Shown here in pieces: positions 53,541 to 62,475 of a stretch of DNA of 64,000 nucleotides. Within the stretch, counting starts at the first letter, position 1. Every line of letters begins with the position of its first letter. This DNA comes from Actinomyces oris (lineage in GTDB: Bacteria; Actinomycetota; Actinomycetes; Actinomycetales; Actinomycetaceae). Below the pieces are notes generated by a model that saw only the letters and a list, made by a program, of their open reading frames with translations, was not told the DNA's origin and searched no databases. Position numbers and translations under genes: made by a program. The stretch covers positions 162,811 through 226,810 of the forward strand of contig NZ_MSKL01000006.1 in assembly GCF_001937665.1 (NCBI RefSeq), read 5' to 3'.

Positions 53541-54059
53541 ATGAGCGCACAGCCACCCGCCCAGAACACTCCCCAGACCCCCGGCACCAATGACTCCGGC
53601 GAGGAGCAGCCCCTGCGCACGCGCTACTACCTGCTCATCATGACCGCCATGGTCGTGATCGGCATCGTTATCGATATCGCGATCTTCATCGGAATCATCA
53701 CGAATGCCGAGGGCACAGTACGCATCCCCTACCTGGTCTTCATTCTCCCAGTCGTCGTGGCCCTGGGAATCGGACGATTCGCCGACGCCGCCCTGGCCAG
53801 GAAGTCTCCCCACCTGGTACCCGGCTACGTGGCTCCGCACTTCCAGGGCGGGCACGCCCCTCAACAAGGCCAGTACGGCCAGGCGCAGTACGGCCAGCCG
53901 GCCGCCCAGCCGATGGCGCCGCAGAACTCCGGCTACGGCCAGGTGCCCGGTCAGCAGGCGACTCAGAGCGCACCGCAGCAGCCGCAGTACGGACAGGCCC
54001 CCACCGACCAGGATCCCCGGAACCAGCAGCCCTACGGTCAGAACGGATACACGAGCTGA
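53541..54059 (+). CDS. Two-helix membrane protein with Gln/Pro-rich tail, first copy
   Basis: 172 residues from ATG 53541 (the upstream reading has no ribosome site). A polar N-terminus, two membrane helices (YYLLIMTAMVVIGIVIDIAI, IPYLVFILPVVVALGIG) and a tail rich in Gln, Pro, Gly and Tyr (QYGQAQYGQPAAQPMAPQ, YGQVPGQQATQ). The next gene has the same plan and an almost identical tail. Function unknown; such tails often mediate protein contacts. Confidence 0.6.
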   Translation: MSAQPPAQNTPQTPGTNDSGEEQPLRTRYYLLIMTAMVVIGIVIDIAIFIGIITNAEGTVRIPYLVFILPVVVALGIGRFADAALARKSPHLVPGYVAPHFQGGHAPQQGQYGQAQYGQPAAQPMAPQNSGYGQVPGQQATQSAPQQPQYGQAPTDQDPRNQQPYGQNGYTS

Positions 54060-54133
54060 CCTTCGACAGTCAGTCCCACACACCCGACTTCACGTTGGAA
54101 CATCCTTCCAGCACCTCAGAGAGGACTTACCTC

Positions 54134-54799
54134 ATGAGCACAGCTCACGTCCCCCAGAACGCCGGAGGCACCGGCGACAACGAGTCCGCCGAGGATGAGA
54201 TCACGATCCGTACCCGCCTGTTCTACCCGCTGTTCGGGATAGCGGTGATCATCGGCGTCATTCTGGACGTCTTCATCCTCATCCTCCTCAACACCTACGT
54301 GCCGGGCAGAGCGAGGACTCCCTTCTGGATCTTCATCATCCCCATCGCGATCCTCGTATTCCTCGTCTCCTTCGTCGACGATGTCCTGGCCAAGCGCTTC
54401 CCCAATCTGGTTCCCGAGGAACTGCGCCGACAGCTGGCGGCCGCCGAGGCGGCGAAGGCCGCTGGGGCATCCCAGCAGCAGGGATACCCCCAGATGCCCG
54501 GGAACCCGGTGCAGGCGCAGGCTGCCCCGCAGTACCAGCCCTACCCGGGTACGGCCCCTGTGCAGCAGAGCGACGGTCAGCCCCAGTACCGGCAGCCGAC
54601 CGCCCAGCCGATGGCGCCGCAGAGCACCGGCTACGGCCAGGTGCCCGGTCAGCAGGCGACTCAGGGCGCTCCGCAGCAGGCCCCGCACGGTCAGCCACAG
54701 CAGCCGGGCCAGGTGCCGCCCACCGACCAGGATCCCCGGATTCAGCGTCCCCACGGTCACGGCGGGCAGCCGGGTCAGACCGGTTCGGTCGGATACTGA
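54134..54799 (+). CDS. Two-helix membrane protein with Gln/Pro-rich tail, second copy
   Basis: 221 residues from ATG 54134. Same plan as the preceding gene: acidic N-terminus, two membrane helices (LFYPLFGIAVIIGVILDVFI, PFWIFIIPIAILVFLVSFVD), then a longer Gln/Pro-rich tail. The stretch encoding QPMAPQSTGYGQVPGQQATQ is almost base-for-base the same as in the first copy, while the helices differ more, so the tails may have been kept alike by gene conversion. Function unknown. Confidence 0.6.
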   Translation: MSTAHVPQNAGGTGDNESAEDEITIRTRLFYPLFGIAVIIGVILDVFILILLNTYVPGRARTPFWIFIIPIAILVFLVSFVDDVLAKRFPNLVPEELRRQLAAAEAAKAAGASQQQGYPQMPGNPVQAQAAPQYQPYPGTAPVQQSDGQPQYRQPTAQPMAPQSTGYGQVPGQQATQGAPQQAPHGQPQQPGQVPPTDQDPRIQRPHGHGGQPGQTGSVGY

Positions 54800-54861
54800 G
54801 GCCCGGAAGGCGCCCAGCAGATGCCTGAATAGATGTCGGTGGGGCCCGATACTCTCCCGTC

Positions 54862-56280
54862 ATGCCCGCATCGAAGAGTCCCAAGGCCCCCAAGGTCTCC
54901 TACTGCTGCACCGAGTGCGGTTGGTCCAGTCCCAAGTGGATGGGCCAGTGCCGGGAGTGCCGTGAGTGGGGAACCCTGGAGGAGACTCAGGCCCTCGGCG
55001 CCTCGGGTGGGGGTGCTGGTGGCTCCCTGACCGCCGGCGCCGTGCGGCCGACGGTGGCCGCCCGCCCCATCGGGGAGGTCAGCGCCACGGAGGCCAGGGC
55101 CCGCCCCACCGGGGTGGGCGAGCTGGACCGGGTCCTGGGTGGCGGGATCGTGCCGGGCGCCGTCGTGCTGCTGGCCGGCGAGCCCGGTGTCGGCAAGTCC
55201 ACGCTGCTGCTCGACGTCGCCGCGAAGGCCGCCGCCGTGGCTCGCGAGCGCGGGGACGGGCCGGTCCTCTATGTCACCGGGGAGGAGTCGGCCTCGCAGG
55301 TGAGGCTGCGGGCCGAGCGCATCGACGCCCTGGATCCCGGGCTGCTCCTGGCCGCGGAGACCGAGCTGGGGGCCCTGCTGGGGCACGTGGAGGCGGCCGG
55401 CCCCTCCCTGCTGGTGGTGGACTCGGTCCAGACCATCGCCTCGGCTCAGGTCGAGGGCAGTGCCGGGGGCGTCACCCAGGTCCGGGCCGTGGCCGGCGCA
55501 CTCATCGCGGTGGCCAAGGAGCGCAATATCCCGGTGCTGCTCGTGGGGCACGTGACCAAGGACGGCGGGATCGCCGGCCCCCGGGTCCTGGAGCACCTGG
55601 TCGACGTCGTCACCCAGTTCGAGGGAGACCGCCACGCGCGCCTGCGGCTGCTGCGGGCCGTCAAGAACCGCTACGGCCCCACCGATGAGGTCGGCTGCTT
55701 CGACCTGGGCGAGCGGGGCATCGTAGGACTGGCGGACCCCTCGGGCCTGTTCCTGTCCTCCGCCCGCTCTGAGGTGCCGGGCACATGCGCCACCGTGACC
55801 CTGGAGGGGCGCCGTCCCATGCCGGTGGAGATCCAGGCGCTCGTGGCCCCCACGAACGCCGGCTCCCCACGGCGCACCACCTCCGGTGTGGACCATTCGC
55901 GCACGGCTATGGCGCTGGCGGTTCTCAGCGCCCGACTGCGGGTGGACACCTCCAGCGCGGACGTCTACGTCTCCACCGTGGGTGGGGCTCGCGCCGTCGA
56001 GCCGGCCACGGACCTGGCGGTGGCCGTCTCCGTGGTCTCGGCCGCGCGCAACCTGCCCACGCCCGCAGGCCTCGTGGCCTTCGGCGAGGTGGGGCTCACC
56101 GGTGAGGTGCGCGCCACCGTCGGTATTCAGCGGCGCCTGGCGGAGGCCTCCCGTCTCGGCTTCGACCGGGCAATCGTGCCGCTGGCGGGCTCAGCCGAGC
56201 TGCGCGAGGTCGCCGGGATGCAGGTCCTGCCGGTCGCGCACGTGGGTGAGGCCATGGGGGCGGCACTCCCGCGCGGCTGA
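54862..56280 (+). CDS. radA: DNA repair protein RadA
   Basis: 472 residues. N-terminal zinc finger CCTECGWSSPKWMGQCREC, RecA-like ATPase with Walker A GEPGVGKST and VLYVTGEESASQVRLRAERI, the RadA motif KNRYGPTDEVG, and a C-terminal Lon-like domain (about 290-470) with STVGGARAVEPATDLAVAVS. It helps branch migration in recombinational repair. No strong ribosome site before the ATG; a -10-like GATACT 14 bases upstream suggests a short or absent leader. Followed by disA, the common arrangement. Confidence 0.95.
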   Translation: MPASKSPKAPKVSYCCTECGWSSPKWMGQCRECREWGTLEETQALGASGGGAGGSLTAGAVRPTVAARPIGEVSATEARARPTGVGELDRVLGGGIVPGAVVLLAGEPGVGKSTLLLDVAAKAAAVARERGDGPVLYVTGEESASQVRLRAERIDALDPGLLLAAETELGALLGHVEAAGPSLLVVDSVQTIASAQVEGSAGGVTQVRAVAGALIAVAKERNIPVLLVGHVTKDGGIAGPRVLEHLVDVVTQFEGDRHARLRLLRAVKNRYGPTDEVGCFDLGERGIVGLADPSGLFLSSARSEVPGTCATVTLEGRRPMPVEIQALVAPTNAGSPRRTTSGVDHSRTAMALAVLSARLRVDTSSADVYVSTVGGARAVEPATDLAVAVSVVSAARNLPTPAGLVAFGEVGLTGEVRATVGIQRRLAEASRLGFDRAIVPLAGSAELREVAGMQVLPVAHVGEAMGAALPRG

Positions 56281-56314
56281 CAGGACGGCACAGCAGCACA
56301 GAGGTGAGGGACGG

Positions 56315-56440
56315 ATGCCGAAGCCGAGCAGGCAACGTTTCCGCCATGGATCCGCCTTGCGCCGCCAACAGACCGAGTGGTCCAGTGTGGGAAGGCCCTC
56401 TCCGAAGGTCGGCCCGCCTGCCGATACCATGGGGCCGTGA
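56315..56440 (+). CDS. Possible 41-residue basic peptide between radA and disA
   Basis: ATG 56315 follows GTGAGGGACGG, a fair ribosome site; the product begins MPKPSRQRFRHGSALRRQQ and is Arg-rich. No homology recognised and base use cannot decide it. It could equally be noncoding leader of disA. Confidence 0.25.
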   Translation: MPKPSRQRFRHGSALRRQQTEWSSVGRPSPKVGPPADTMGP

Positions 56441-56561
56441 GCACCGGGGTGTGCGGGCTCAACCAGATGCCGTGAAACCCGAAGGGTCGGAGCACCGTCC
56501 ACACCCCGGCAAGCACACTGTGCGATCCCTTCCCCAGGACACCGCGAGATCAGGAGAGATG

Positions 56562-57629
56562 ATGATCGAGGCCGCTGGCCAGCTGCGCGAGACGCTTGCG
56601 CTCGTCGCTCCCGGCACCGTCCTTCGTGACGGCCTGGAGCGGATCCTGCGCGGACGTACCGGAGCGATCATCGTGCTGGGCTTCGACCCGGTCGTGGAGG
56701 CCATCTCCTCAGGCGGCTTCCACCTGGACGTCGAGCTCTCCGCCGCCCGCCTGCGTGAGCTGGCCAAGATGGACGGCGGCGTCGTCGTCGACATGGACAC
56801 CGCCCGGATCCGGCGCGCCAACGTCCAGCTGCTGCCCAACGCCTCGATCCAGACCTCGGAGACGGGCATGCGTCACCGCACCGCTGAGCGCGTGGCCCGC
56901 CAGACCGGGTACCCGGTCATCTCCGTGAGCCAGTCGATGCGGATCATCTCCCTGTACGTCGACGGCAAGCGCCACGTCCTGGAGCCCAGCGAGTCGATCC
57001 TGGCCAGCGCCAACCAGGCCCTGTCGGCCCTCGAGCGCTACAAGGCCCGCCTCGACCAGACCTCCGCCGGCCTGGACTCCCTGGAGATCGAGGACCTCGT
57101 CACCGTCCGTGACGTCACCTCAGTACTCCAGCTCATGGAGATGGTTCGCCGCATCTCCGCCGACATCGACTCCTACGTCCTGGAGCTCGGCACCGACGGG
57201 CGTCTCCTGGCCCTTCAGGTCGAGGAACTCACCCGGGGCCTGCTCGCCGAGCACGGCTTCCTCCTGGAGGACTACCTGCCCGAGGGGCTGGACACGGCCA
57301 CCGTGGATGCGCGCCTGAAGTGGGTGGGCTCCCCCGCCCTCCTGGACCTGGCGATGGTGGCGCGCTCCATGGGCCTGGGCGGCATCGACGGCCAGGACCT
57401 GGACGCTCAGGTCTCCCCGCGCGGCCTGCGGATCCTGTCCAAGATCCCGCGCCTGCCCGTGGTGACGGCGCGCGCCGTCGTCGAGCAGTGGGGGTCCCTG
57501 CAGGGGGTCCTCGGCGCCACCATTGAGGAGCTCGAGGCCGTCGAGGGGGTTGGCGCACAGCGGGCCCGGACCCTGCGCGACGGGCTGTCACGACTGGCGG
57601 AGATCTCCGTCGTCGAGCGCTACTCCTGA
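56562..57629 (+). CDS. disA: Diadenylate cyclase DisA
   Basis: 355 residues. ATG 56562 is preferred to the adjacent ATG 56559 because AGGAG then stands five bases away. DAC domain about 10-145: the substrate motif reads KMDGGVVVD in place of the usual DGA, and the RHR motif is intact in GMRHRTAERVARQTG. A linker helix region and a C-terminal helix-hairpin-helix DNA-binding domain (GATIEELEAVEGVGAQRART) follow. It makes c-di-AMP from two ATP and scans DNA for damage; RadA restrains it in Bacillus and mycobacteria. Confidence 0.94.
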   Translation: MIEAAGQLRETLALVAPGTVLRDGLERILRGRTGAIIVLGFDPVVEAISSGGFHLDVELSAARLRELAKMDGGVVVDMDTARIRRANVQLLPNASIQTSETGMRHRTAERVARQTGYPVISVSQSMRIISLYVDGKRHVLEPSESILASANQALSALERYKARLDQTSAGLDSLEIEDLVTVRDVTSVLQLMEMVRRISADIDSYVLELGTDGRLLALQVEELTRGLLAEHGFLLEDYLPEGLDTATVDARLKWVGSPALLDLAMVARSMGLGGIDGQDLDAQVSPRGLRILSKIPRLPVVTARAVVEQWGSLQGVLGATIEELEAVEGVGAQRARTLRDGLSRLAEISVVERYS

Positions 57630-57695
57630 GCTCCTCTGCACCGCTGCGAGGCTCGCCGGCCGCCCCGGGGAGAGCGTCCCGGCCGCAGATGGCCG

Positions 57696-58919
57696 TCAGC
57701 CGACGACGAAGACCCGGTCCTCCGTCAGGTCCTTGCCCCCCATGACGAAGTGGAAACGGTAGGTCCCCGCGCCCGCGGTGCTGCCGGGGGCGGTCTGCGC
57801 CTGGTCCGCCGAGGGGCTCGCAGAGGAGCCGCCGGTGGCACTCGGGGTGGAGGAGGCCGACGCGCTGGCCGGGGAGGCCGGTGCGGCGTTGGCGACAGCG
57901 CAGTCGGAGGTGGCCGCATTTCCGTTCCAGGTCACGCTGACCTCCGCGGCCTTCCCGGCAGGCAGCAGAAGGGCCTTCTCAGTCTGGCCCACGGGGCATG
58001 TGACGGAGTCCCACACCTGCTGAGAGCCCGAGGAGACCCGTACCCCCAGCGCCTGGCTTCCGACGTCGAGCAGGCAGGGCACCGAGCCGTTGTTGACCAG
58101 GGAGATGGAGAAGGTCGCCCCGGCGCCCACACCGACGGTCTCGGGCCCCTGCACCGTGTTCGACAGGGTCGAGGGGTCGCAGGTTCCCGGCGTGGGGTAG
58201 ACGGTGTGCACCTGAGCGGCGGCCCGCTCCTCATCCTGGCTGCGGATGGTGTGACGAACCCAGAGGTAGCCGACGACGATGGTCACGACGAGGATCAGGA
58301 GGATCAGCAGGACTCCGCCCAGCACCAGGGCACGGCGCAGACCGTAGCGGGGCTGGGGCGGGATCGGCTTGCGCAGGCGTCCGCTGCGGGGCTGGTCCGG
58401 GCCTTGTGGGACCGAGTCGGGGGAGCCGGTGAGCCGCCCGCCGCCGATGTGGGCCCACTGAATGCCCTTGCCCCAGCTGTTTCGACGACGATCGGAGCGA
58501 GCGGCCTGAGTCGAGCTCGTCCGGGCGGAGCGAGCGGTTCCCGGAGCGGCCTGCCGTGAGCGAGCCGTCGAGGATCCCTGGGCGCCCTGGGAGGGGCGGC
58601 GGTTCTTGCCGGCCTGGGAGGACTTGCCCGAGTGCCCGCCGGCGGGCCTGCCCGTCTGACCCGAGTGCAGGGGATGTCCGGTCGACTTGACTCCCGAAGC
58701 ACGGCCCCCGCGCCCCTTGGCCTGGGAGGACCTGGCCGCCCCGCCGGAGCGGGAGGAGGAGGACTGTCCGCCCGACCGCGGCCCACCCGATCCGCCCTGC
58801 CGGAGGGGCCGGGACTGGGAGCCCGAGGACGAGCGCCCTGATGAGGAGCCCGCGCCGCGACGGGCCGAGCCTCGTCGTCCTGCGCTTTCCCCATGGTTGC
58901 GTCCGCGTCCTTTGGCCAT
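57696..58919 (-). CDS. Membrane protein with basic tail and DUF4232-like outer domain
   Basis: About 407 residues from ATG 58919; GTG 58925 is in frame. Residues 1-190 are Gly, Arg, Ser-rich and disordered, strongly basic. One membrane helix (ALVLGGVLLILLILVVTIVV), then an extracellular beta domain with two Cys pairs (TPGTCDPSTLSNTVQGPETV, VPCLLDVGSQALGVRVSSGS, VTCPVG, SDCAVAN) of the DUF4232 kind, and an Ala/Ser/Pro-rich stretch. A -10-like TAGAGT eight bases before suggests a leaderless mRNA. Function unknown; the basic tail could bind nucleic acid or phospholipid. Confidence 0.65.
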   Translation of the reverse strand: MAKGRGRNHGESAGRRGSARRGAGSSSGRSSSGSQSRPLRQGGSGGPRSGGQSSSSRSGGAARSSQAKGRGGRASGVKSTGHPLHSGQTGRPAGGHSGKSSQAGKNRRPSQGAQGSSTARSRQAAPGTARSARTSSTQAARSDRRRNSWGKGIQWAHIGGGRLTGSPDSVPQGPDQPRSGRLRKPIPPQPRYGLRRALVLGGVLLILLILVVTIVVGYLWVRHTIRSQDEERAAAQVHTVYPTPGTCDPSTLSNTVQGPETVGVGAGATFSISLVNNGSVPCLLDVGSQALGVRVSSGSQQVWDSVTCPVGQTEKALLLPAGKAAEVSVTWNGNAATSDCAVANAAPASPASASASSTPSATGGSSASPSADQAQTAPGSTAGAGTYRFHFVMGGKDLTEDRVFVVG

Positions 58920-59007
58920 GGTCACGACTCTACCGGCGTGACGGCCTCAGGACCGTGAGCGCCCCGCCCCGGCGGTGCGCGGATCGATACGCGGACTGGG
59001 CAGGCGG

Positions 59008-60003
59008 CTAGGGAAGCCGGTAGCTGGCGCCGTCGTCGTCGGTGGCGATGAGCCCGTCGGTCAGGAGCGTGGCCAGGGCGCGTGTGGGCTGATCGGGGTC
59101 GGGAGCGCCGCCGGAGGCTCGCACACCCGCCCTGGCGGCGCAGGCCATGAGCTCACCGGCGTCGACGGGCCGCCCGTCGGCGGCCTCCCGCAGGCGGGCC
59201 ATGACCAGCCCCCGGGCCTGGCGGTCGGTGCCGTGCCAGGCCTGGGTGCGACGTCGGCCCGCGTGGATGTCCGCGGGGCGGCCGGCAGCCAGCCAGGCGC
59301 AGCCCGCCTGCCACGGGCAGGCGCCGCAGTCCGGTTCGCGGGCGGTGCACACCAGGGCGCCGAGCTCCATGACGGCCACCGACCAGTGAGCGGCGGTGGG
59401 GTCGTCGTCGGGCAGCAGGTTCAGTGCCCGCTCGCGCTCGGCCCGGTTGAGGCTGGGGGCGGGAAGGGCCTGGCCTCCGACGGCGCGGGCCAGGACCCGC
59501 CTGACATTCGTGTCCAGCACGAGGGCGCGGCGACCGTGGGCGAAGGCCATGACAGCGCCGGCCGTGTACTCCCCCACCCCGGGCAGGGCCAGGAGGGCGT
59601 CGAGATCGTCGGGCAGGACGCCGCCGTGCTGCTCGACGACGCTGCGGGCGCACTCGATGAGCCGCAGGGCCCGGCGTGGGTAGCCCAGGCGTCCCCAGAC
59701 CCGCAGCACCTCGGCGGTGGGGGCCTGGGCGAGCTCGGTGGGGCCGGGCCAGCGCGTCATCCACTCCTGCCAGGCGGGGATGACGCGGGCCACCGGGGTC
59801 TGCTGGCTCATGACCTCCGAGACCAGGACCTCCCACGGCGTCGTACCGGGCCGGCGCCACGGCAGATCGCGGGCGTGGGCGTCATACCAGGCCATGACGT
59901 CCTGCGCCGAGGGCTCAGCCGGATCAGCGGGTGGCAAGGGCGATGCCGACAACGCGGCAGTAATCGTGTCATCAGAGGAGGGGCGGTCGGGCACGGGGGA
60001 CAC
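59008..60003 (-). CDS. mutY: A/G-specific adenine glycosylase MutY
   Basis: 331 residues; GTG start at 60003. HhH-GPD fold: LPWRRPGTTPWEVLVSEVMS with catalytic Glu in SEVMSQQT, hairpin LLALPGVGEYTAGAVMAFAH, catalytic Asp in LVLDTNVRRVLAR, and iron-sulphur ligands in CTAREPDCGACPWQAGC (C-x6-C-x2-C-x5-C). The C-terminal NUDIX-like 8-oxoG-recognition domain of long MutY is not clearly present, and about 70 residues remain in its place. It removes adenine opposite 8-oxoguanine. Confidence 0.9.
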   Translation of the reverse strand: MSPVPDRPSSDDTITAALSASPLPPADPAEPSAQDVMAWYDAHARDLPWRRPGTTPWEVLVSEVMSQQTPVARVIPAWQEWMTRWPGPTELAQAPTAEVLRVWGRLGYPRRALRLIECARSVVEQHGGVLPDDLDALLALPGVGEYTAGAVMAFAHGRRALVLDTNVRRVLARAVGGQALPAPSLNRAERERALNLLPDDDPTAAHWSVAVMELGALVCTAREPDCGACPWQAGCAWLAAGRPADIHAGRRRTQAWHGTDRQARGLVMARLREAADGRPVDAGELMACAARAGVRASGGAPDPDQPTRALATLLTDGLIATDDDGASYRLP

Positions 60004-60142
60004 CGTAGCGGCAACGGCTTGGAGGCTCCGATGAGGGCGGACGGCAGGTCGCAGGCGTCCGCCCAGCGGACATCAGCACCGTACCGGTGTCGTCAGGTGC
60101 CACGACGCCCGGAGCTCTCGGGCATTGTGACAACCTCCTTCT

Positions 60143-60979
60143 TCAGGGACGCCCCAGGCCCTGACGGCGCTCCTGCCTCGCCCGGAGTCCCTGCTGGATG
60201 CCGAGGACGCCGCTCAGCTCGACGTACTCCCCCGTCTCCTGGGCGTATCCACGGGCAAGAGCCCAGGACCAGATGCGGTCCAGCTCGGCGGCCCCCTTGC
60301 GCTCCAGCGCCTCGCCGCTGAACCCGGACCAGCTCAGGCCGGTCAGGGCGATGGCCTTGCCGTCATTGTCGACGACATAGGCCTCGGCATGGCGGATCTG
60401 GGGTCTGCCGGCGGTGGCACTCAGGGCCGCAGGCGCACCGGAGACCTTGACGAACAGGCCCGTGCGCGACCGGGGCCAGGGGATGTCGCGGCCCCTGCCG
60501 CCAGCCCCCACGTGAATGCCAGTGGCGTCGAGCACCGTGTGCACCGACATGAGAAGCAGGACGCCGAGTACCAGGAACACCCCGAGCAGCAGCAGGATGA
60601 CGAATGCAGTGATCGTTCCCTCATCACCGAGGTAGATGAGGTTCCATACCGCTCCGGCCAGGCATACCAGCCCGAAACCGCCACCGACGAGGAGCTGAAT
60701 GCGGCTGGCGAGCGTCGCCGTGGGTTTGAGCACGACCTTGTCCTGCTCGACTGGGATCGGACCGAGCTGAGAGGGCCGGTACTCGGGCTGCGGGGTCGAT
60801 GCCGTCGGCTGCTGACCGCCCGCAGCGCCATAGGCCGGCTGGTCGGCGCCGACCTGGCCGTACTGGACCTGAGGACCGGGTCGGCCATACTGGCTCTGTC
60901 GGGAGGTGACGCCGTACCGGCCGGGTTGGTCGGGCTGGAACGGCCGGCCGTAGGGACCGTTGACCGATGGCTGACTCAT
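60143..60979 (-). CDS. Membrane protein with PH-like domain
   Basis: 278 residues from ATG 60979 (GAGGA upstream). N-terminal 85 residues are rich in Gln, Tyr, Pro and Gly (YGRPGPQVQYGQ), like the tails of the proteins at 53541 and 54134. Two membrane helices (SRIQLLVGGGFGLVCLAGAV, TAFVILLLLGVFLVLGVLLL) and a C-terminal PH-like domain of about 120 residues (LDATGIHVGAGGRGRDIPWP, GLFVKVSGAP, AYVVDNDGKAIALTGLSWSG). Such PH domains are common in actinobacterial membrane proteins; the ligand is unknown. Confidence 0.65.
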   Translation of the reverse strand: MSQPSVNGPYGRPFQPDQPGRYGVTSRQSQYGRPGPQVQYGQVGADQPAYGAAGGQQPTASTPQPEYRPSQLGPIPVEQDKVVLKPTATLASRIQLLVGGGFGLVCLAGAVWNLIYLGDEGTITAFVILLLLGVFLVLGVLLLMSVHTVLDATGIHVGAGGRGRDIPWPRSRTGLFVKVSGAPAALSATAGRPQIRHAEAYVVDNDGKAIALTGLSWSGFSGEALERKGAAELDRIWSWALARGYAQETGEYVELSGVLGIQQGLRARQERRQGLGRP

Positions 60980-61101
60980 GAGCACTGTCCTCAAGGGGGC
61001 TTCGGATGCGCGGGAACGCGACAAGGCCTCGTCAGGCTACCGACTCGACCCCGCGGCAGCCCCAGGCAGAACTCCCCATCACCCTGAACAGTCCGTGATG
61101 G

Positions 61102-61587
61102 CTACCTGCCACGGGCGAGGCGGCGCAGCACGCGCACCCTCGGGGACCACGTCGCAGGACGGATGACCGTGCCGGTGGTCTCACGTTCGGCGTTGTCGAA
61201 GAGGTCCTCGACGACGGCGTCATGCAGAGGCTCGACCACGGCCGGGAACAGGAGACGCATGGCTCCGCGGGTACGGCCGATGAGGACGTGGCGGATACGC
61301 GTGCGCCTTTCGTCCAGGGCGTCGAGACTCAGCTCGTGGGCACCGATGATCCCCGTGCGGGGACGGAAGGTGAACCGCACTCGCCGGCCGGGCTCGTACT
61401 CGCTGACGTAGTAGTAGATGTCGTCATGCCCTCCATCAGCTCCCAGCGCCAGAGGCCGGTCCAGGACCATCGGTGGCCAGTACCGAGAGGGCCAGAGGCG
61501 ATCATCCTTCTGCCCGAGCCCGTCGAGCAGGACGCCCAGGGGCTCGAGTGGGGCGTTGATGACGCGTTCGTGAACGTTGCGGATCAT
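61102..61587 (-). CDS. SRPBCC-family ligand-binding protein
   Basis: 161 residues; GGAGGAG precedes the ATG. IRNVHERVINAPLEPLGVLL at the start and the pattern WPPMVLDRPLALGADGGHDD, YYYVSEYEPGRRVRFTFRPR, LSLDALDERRTRIRHVLIGR fit a START/SRPBCC fold (long C-terminal helix over a beta sheet). Proteins of this class bind small hydrophobic ligands. No catalytic motif is visible and neighbours give no clue. Confidence 0.65.
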   Translation of the reverse strand: MIRNVHERVINAPLEPLGVLLDGLGQKDDRLWPSRYWPPMVLDRPLALGADGGHDDIYYYVSEYEPGRRVRFTFRPRTGIIGAHELSLDALDERRTRIRHVLIGRTRGAMRLLFPAVVEPLHDAVVEDLFDNAERETTGTVIRPATWSPRVRVLRRLARGR

Positions 61588-61716
61588 GGGTGCTCCTCCA
61601 CGGTTGTCGCATGGCTGTCACACGATTGTCGGTTGCTCGTCCGAAGGATCGCGCCCGTTGCGCACCCAGTCGCAACGCAACCGGCCCGCTCGGCCCGGCC
61701 ACTCAGCCTGATCTGC

Positions 61717-62361
61717 TCACAGGTGCAGGAGCATGCGGGCGTTGCCCAGGGTGTTGGGCTTGACCCGGGCCAGGTCGAGGAACGCGGCCAGGCCGTCGTC
61801 GTGAGAGCACAGCATCTCGGAGAAGACGTCCGCGCCCACCGGGGTGCCCTCGATCGGCTCGAAACCGTGGGATCCGAAGAAGGGCTCCTCGAAGGTCAGG
61901 CAGAACACCCGCTTGAGTCCCATCTCCCGGGCCTGCGCAATGAGCTCGCGCAGAATGGCCGAGCCGAGACCGGTCCCCACGGCGTCGGGGTGGACGGCCA
62001 GGGTGCGCACCTCGGCGAGGTCGTCCCACATGACGTGCAGCGCCCCACAGCCCACGATCCTGGGTGTGGCCGAGGCCTCTCCGTCATCTCCTCCACCATG
62101 CCCGACGACGCCGGGGATCTCCTCGGCGACGATGAACTCCTGAATGTCCTCGAAGTAGGAGATGAGGTCCTTGGAGACCAGGACGCGGCGTTCGGCATAG
62201 GGGCGCACCAGCTCGGCGATGGCGCGCACGTCCGCCGGGCGCGCCGGCCGCAGAATGCGGTGCGAGCCGTCAACCCCGTAGACCTCGGCCCGGTGTGTCG
62301 CCCGGCCGGCGGGCAGGTGTTCATTTGTCATGACAGCAGTGCTGTTCATCGTCGTCCGCAT
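61717..62361 (-). CDS. Amino-acid N-acetyltransferase (glutamate type)
   Basis: 214 residues; several Met codons near the start (62361, 62349, 62328) and none with a clear ribosome site. GNAT fold: RPARPADVRAIAELVRPYAE, acetyl-CoA loop VHPDAVGTGLGSAILRELIA, FCLTFEEPFFGSHGFEPIEG. This pattern (short GNAT with EEPFF-x-HGF) is that of the stand-alone N-acetylglutamate synthase of actinobacteria, first step of arginine synthesis. An insertion of Gly/Asp residues (GHGGGDDGEA) lies mid-domain. No arg genes are adjacent. Confidence 0.75.
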   Translation of the reverse strand: MRTTMNSTAVMTNEHLPAGRATHRAEVYGVDGSHRILRPARPADVRAIAELVRPYAERRVLVSKDLISYFEDIQEFIVAEEIPGVVGHGGGDDGEASATPRIVGCGALHVMWDDLAEVRTLAVHPDAVGTGLGSAILRELIAQAREMGLKRVFCLTFEEPFFGSHGFEPIEGTPVGADVFSEMLCSHDDGLAAFLDLARVKPNTLGNARMLLHL

Positions 62362-62475
62362 TCAGTAGGGCTCAGTTCTGGTCTTACGCCCCACGAGCCG
62401 GTGCACCACCGGCGACGTCGGAGCCGTGAGCAGACCGCAGCGCGATCCGGGCCCACATCCTGCCACGTTCGCGGC

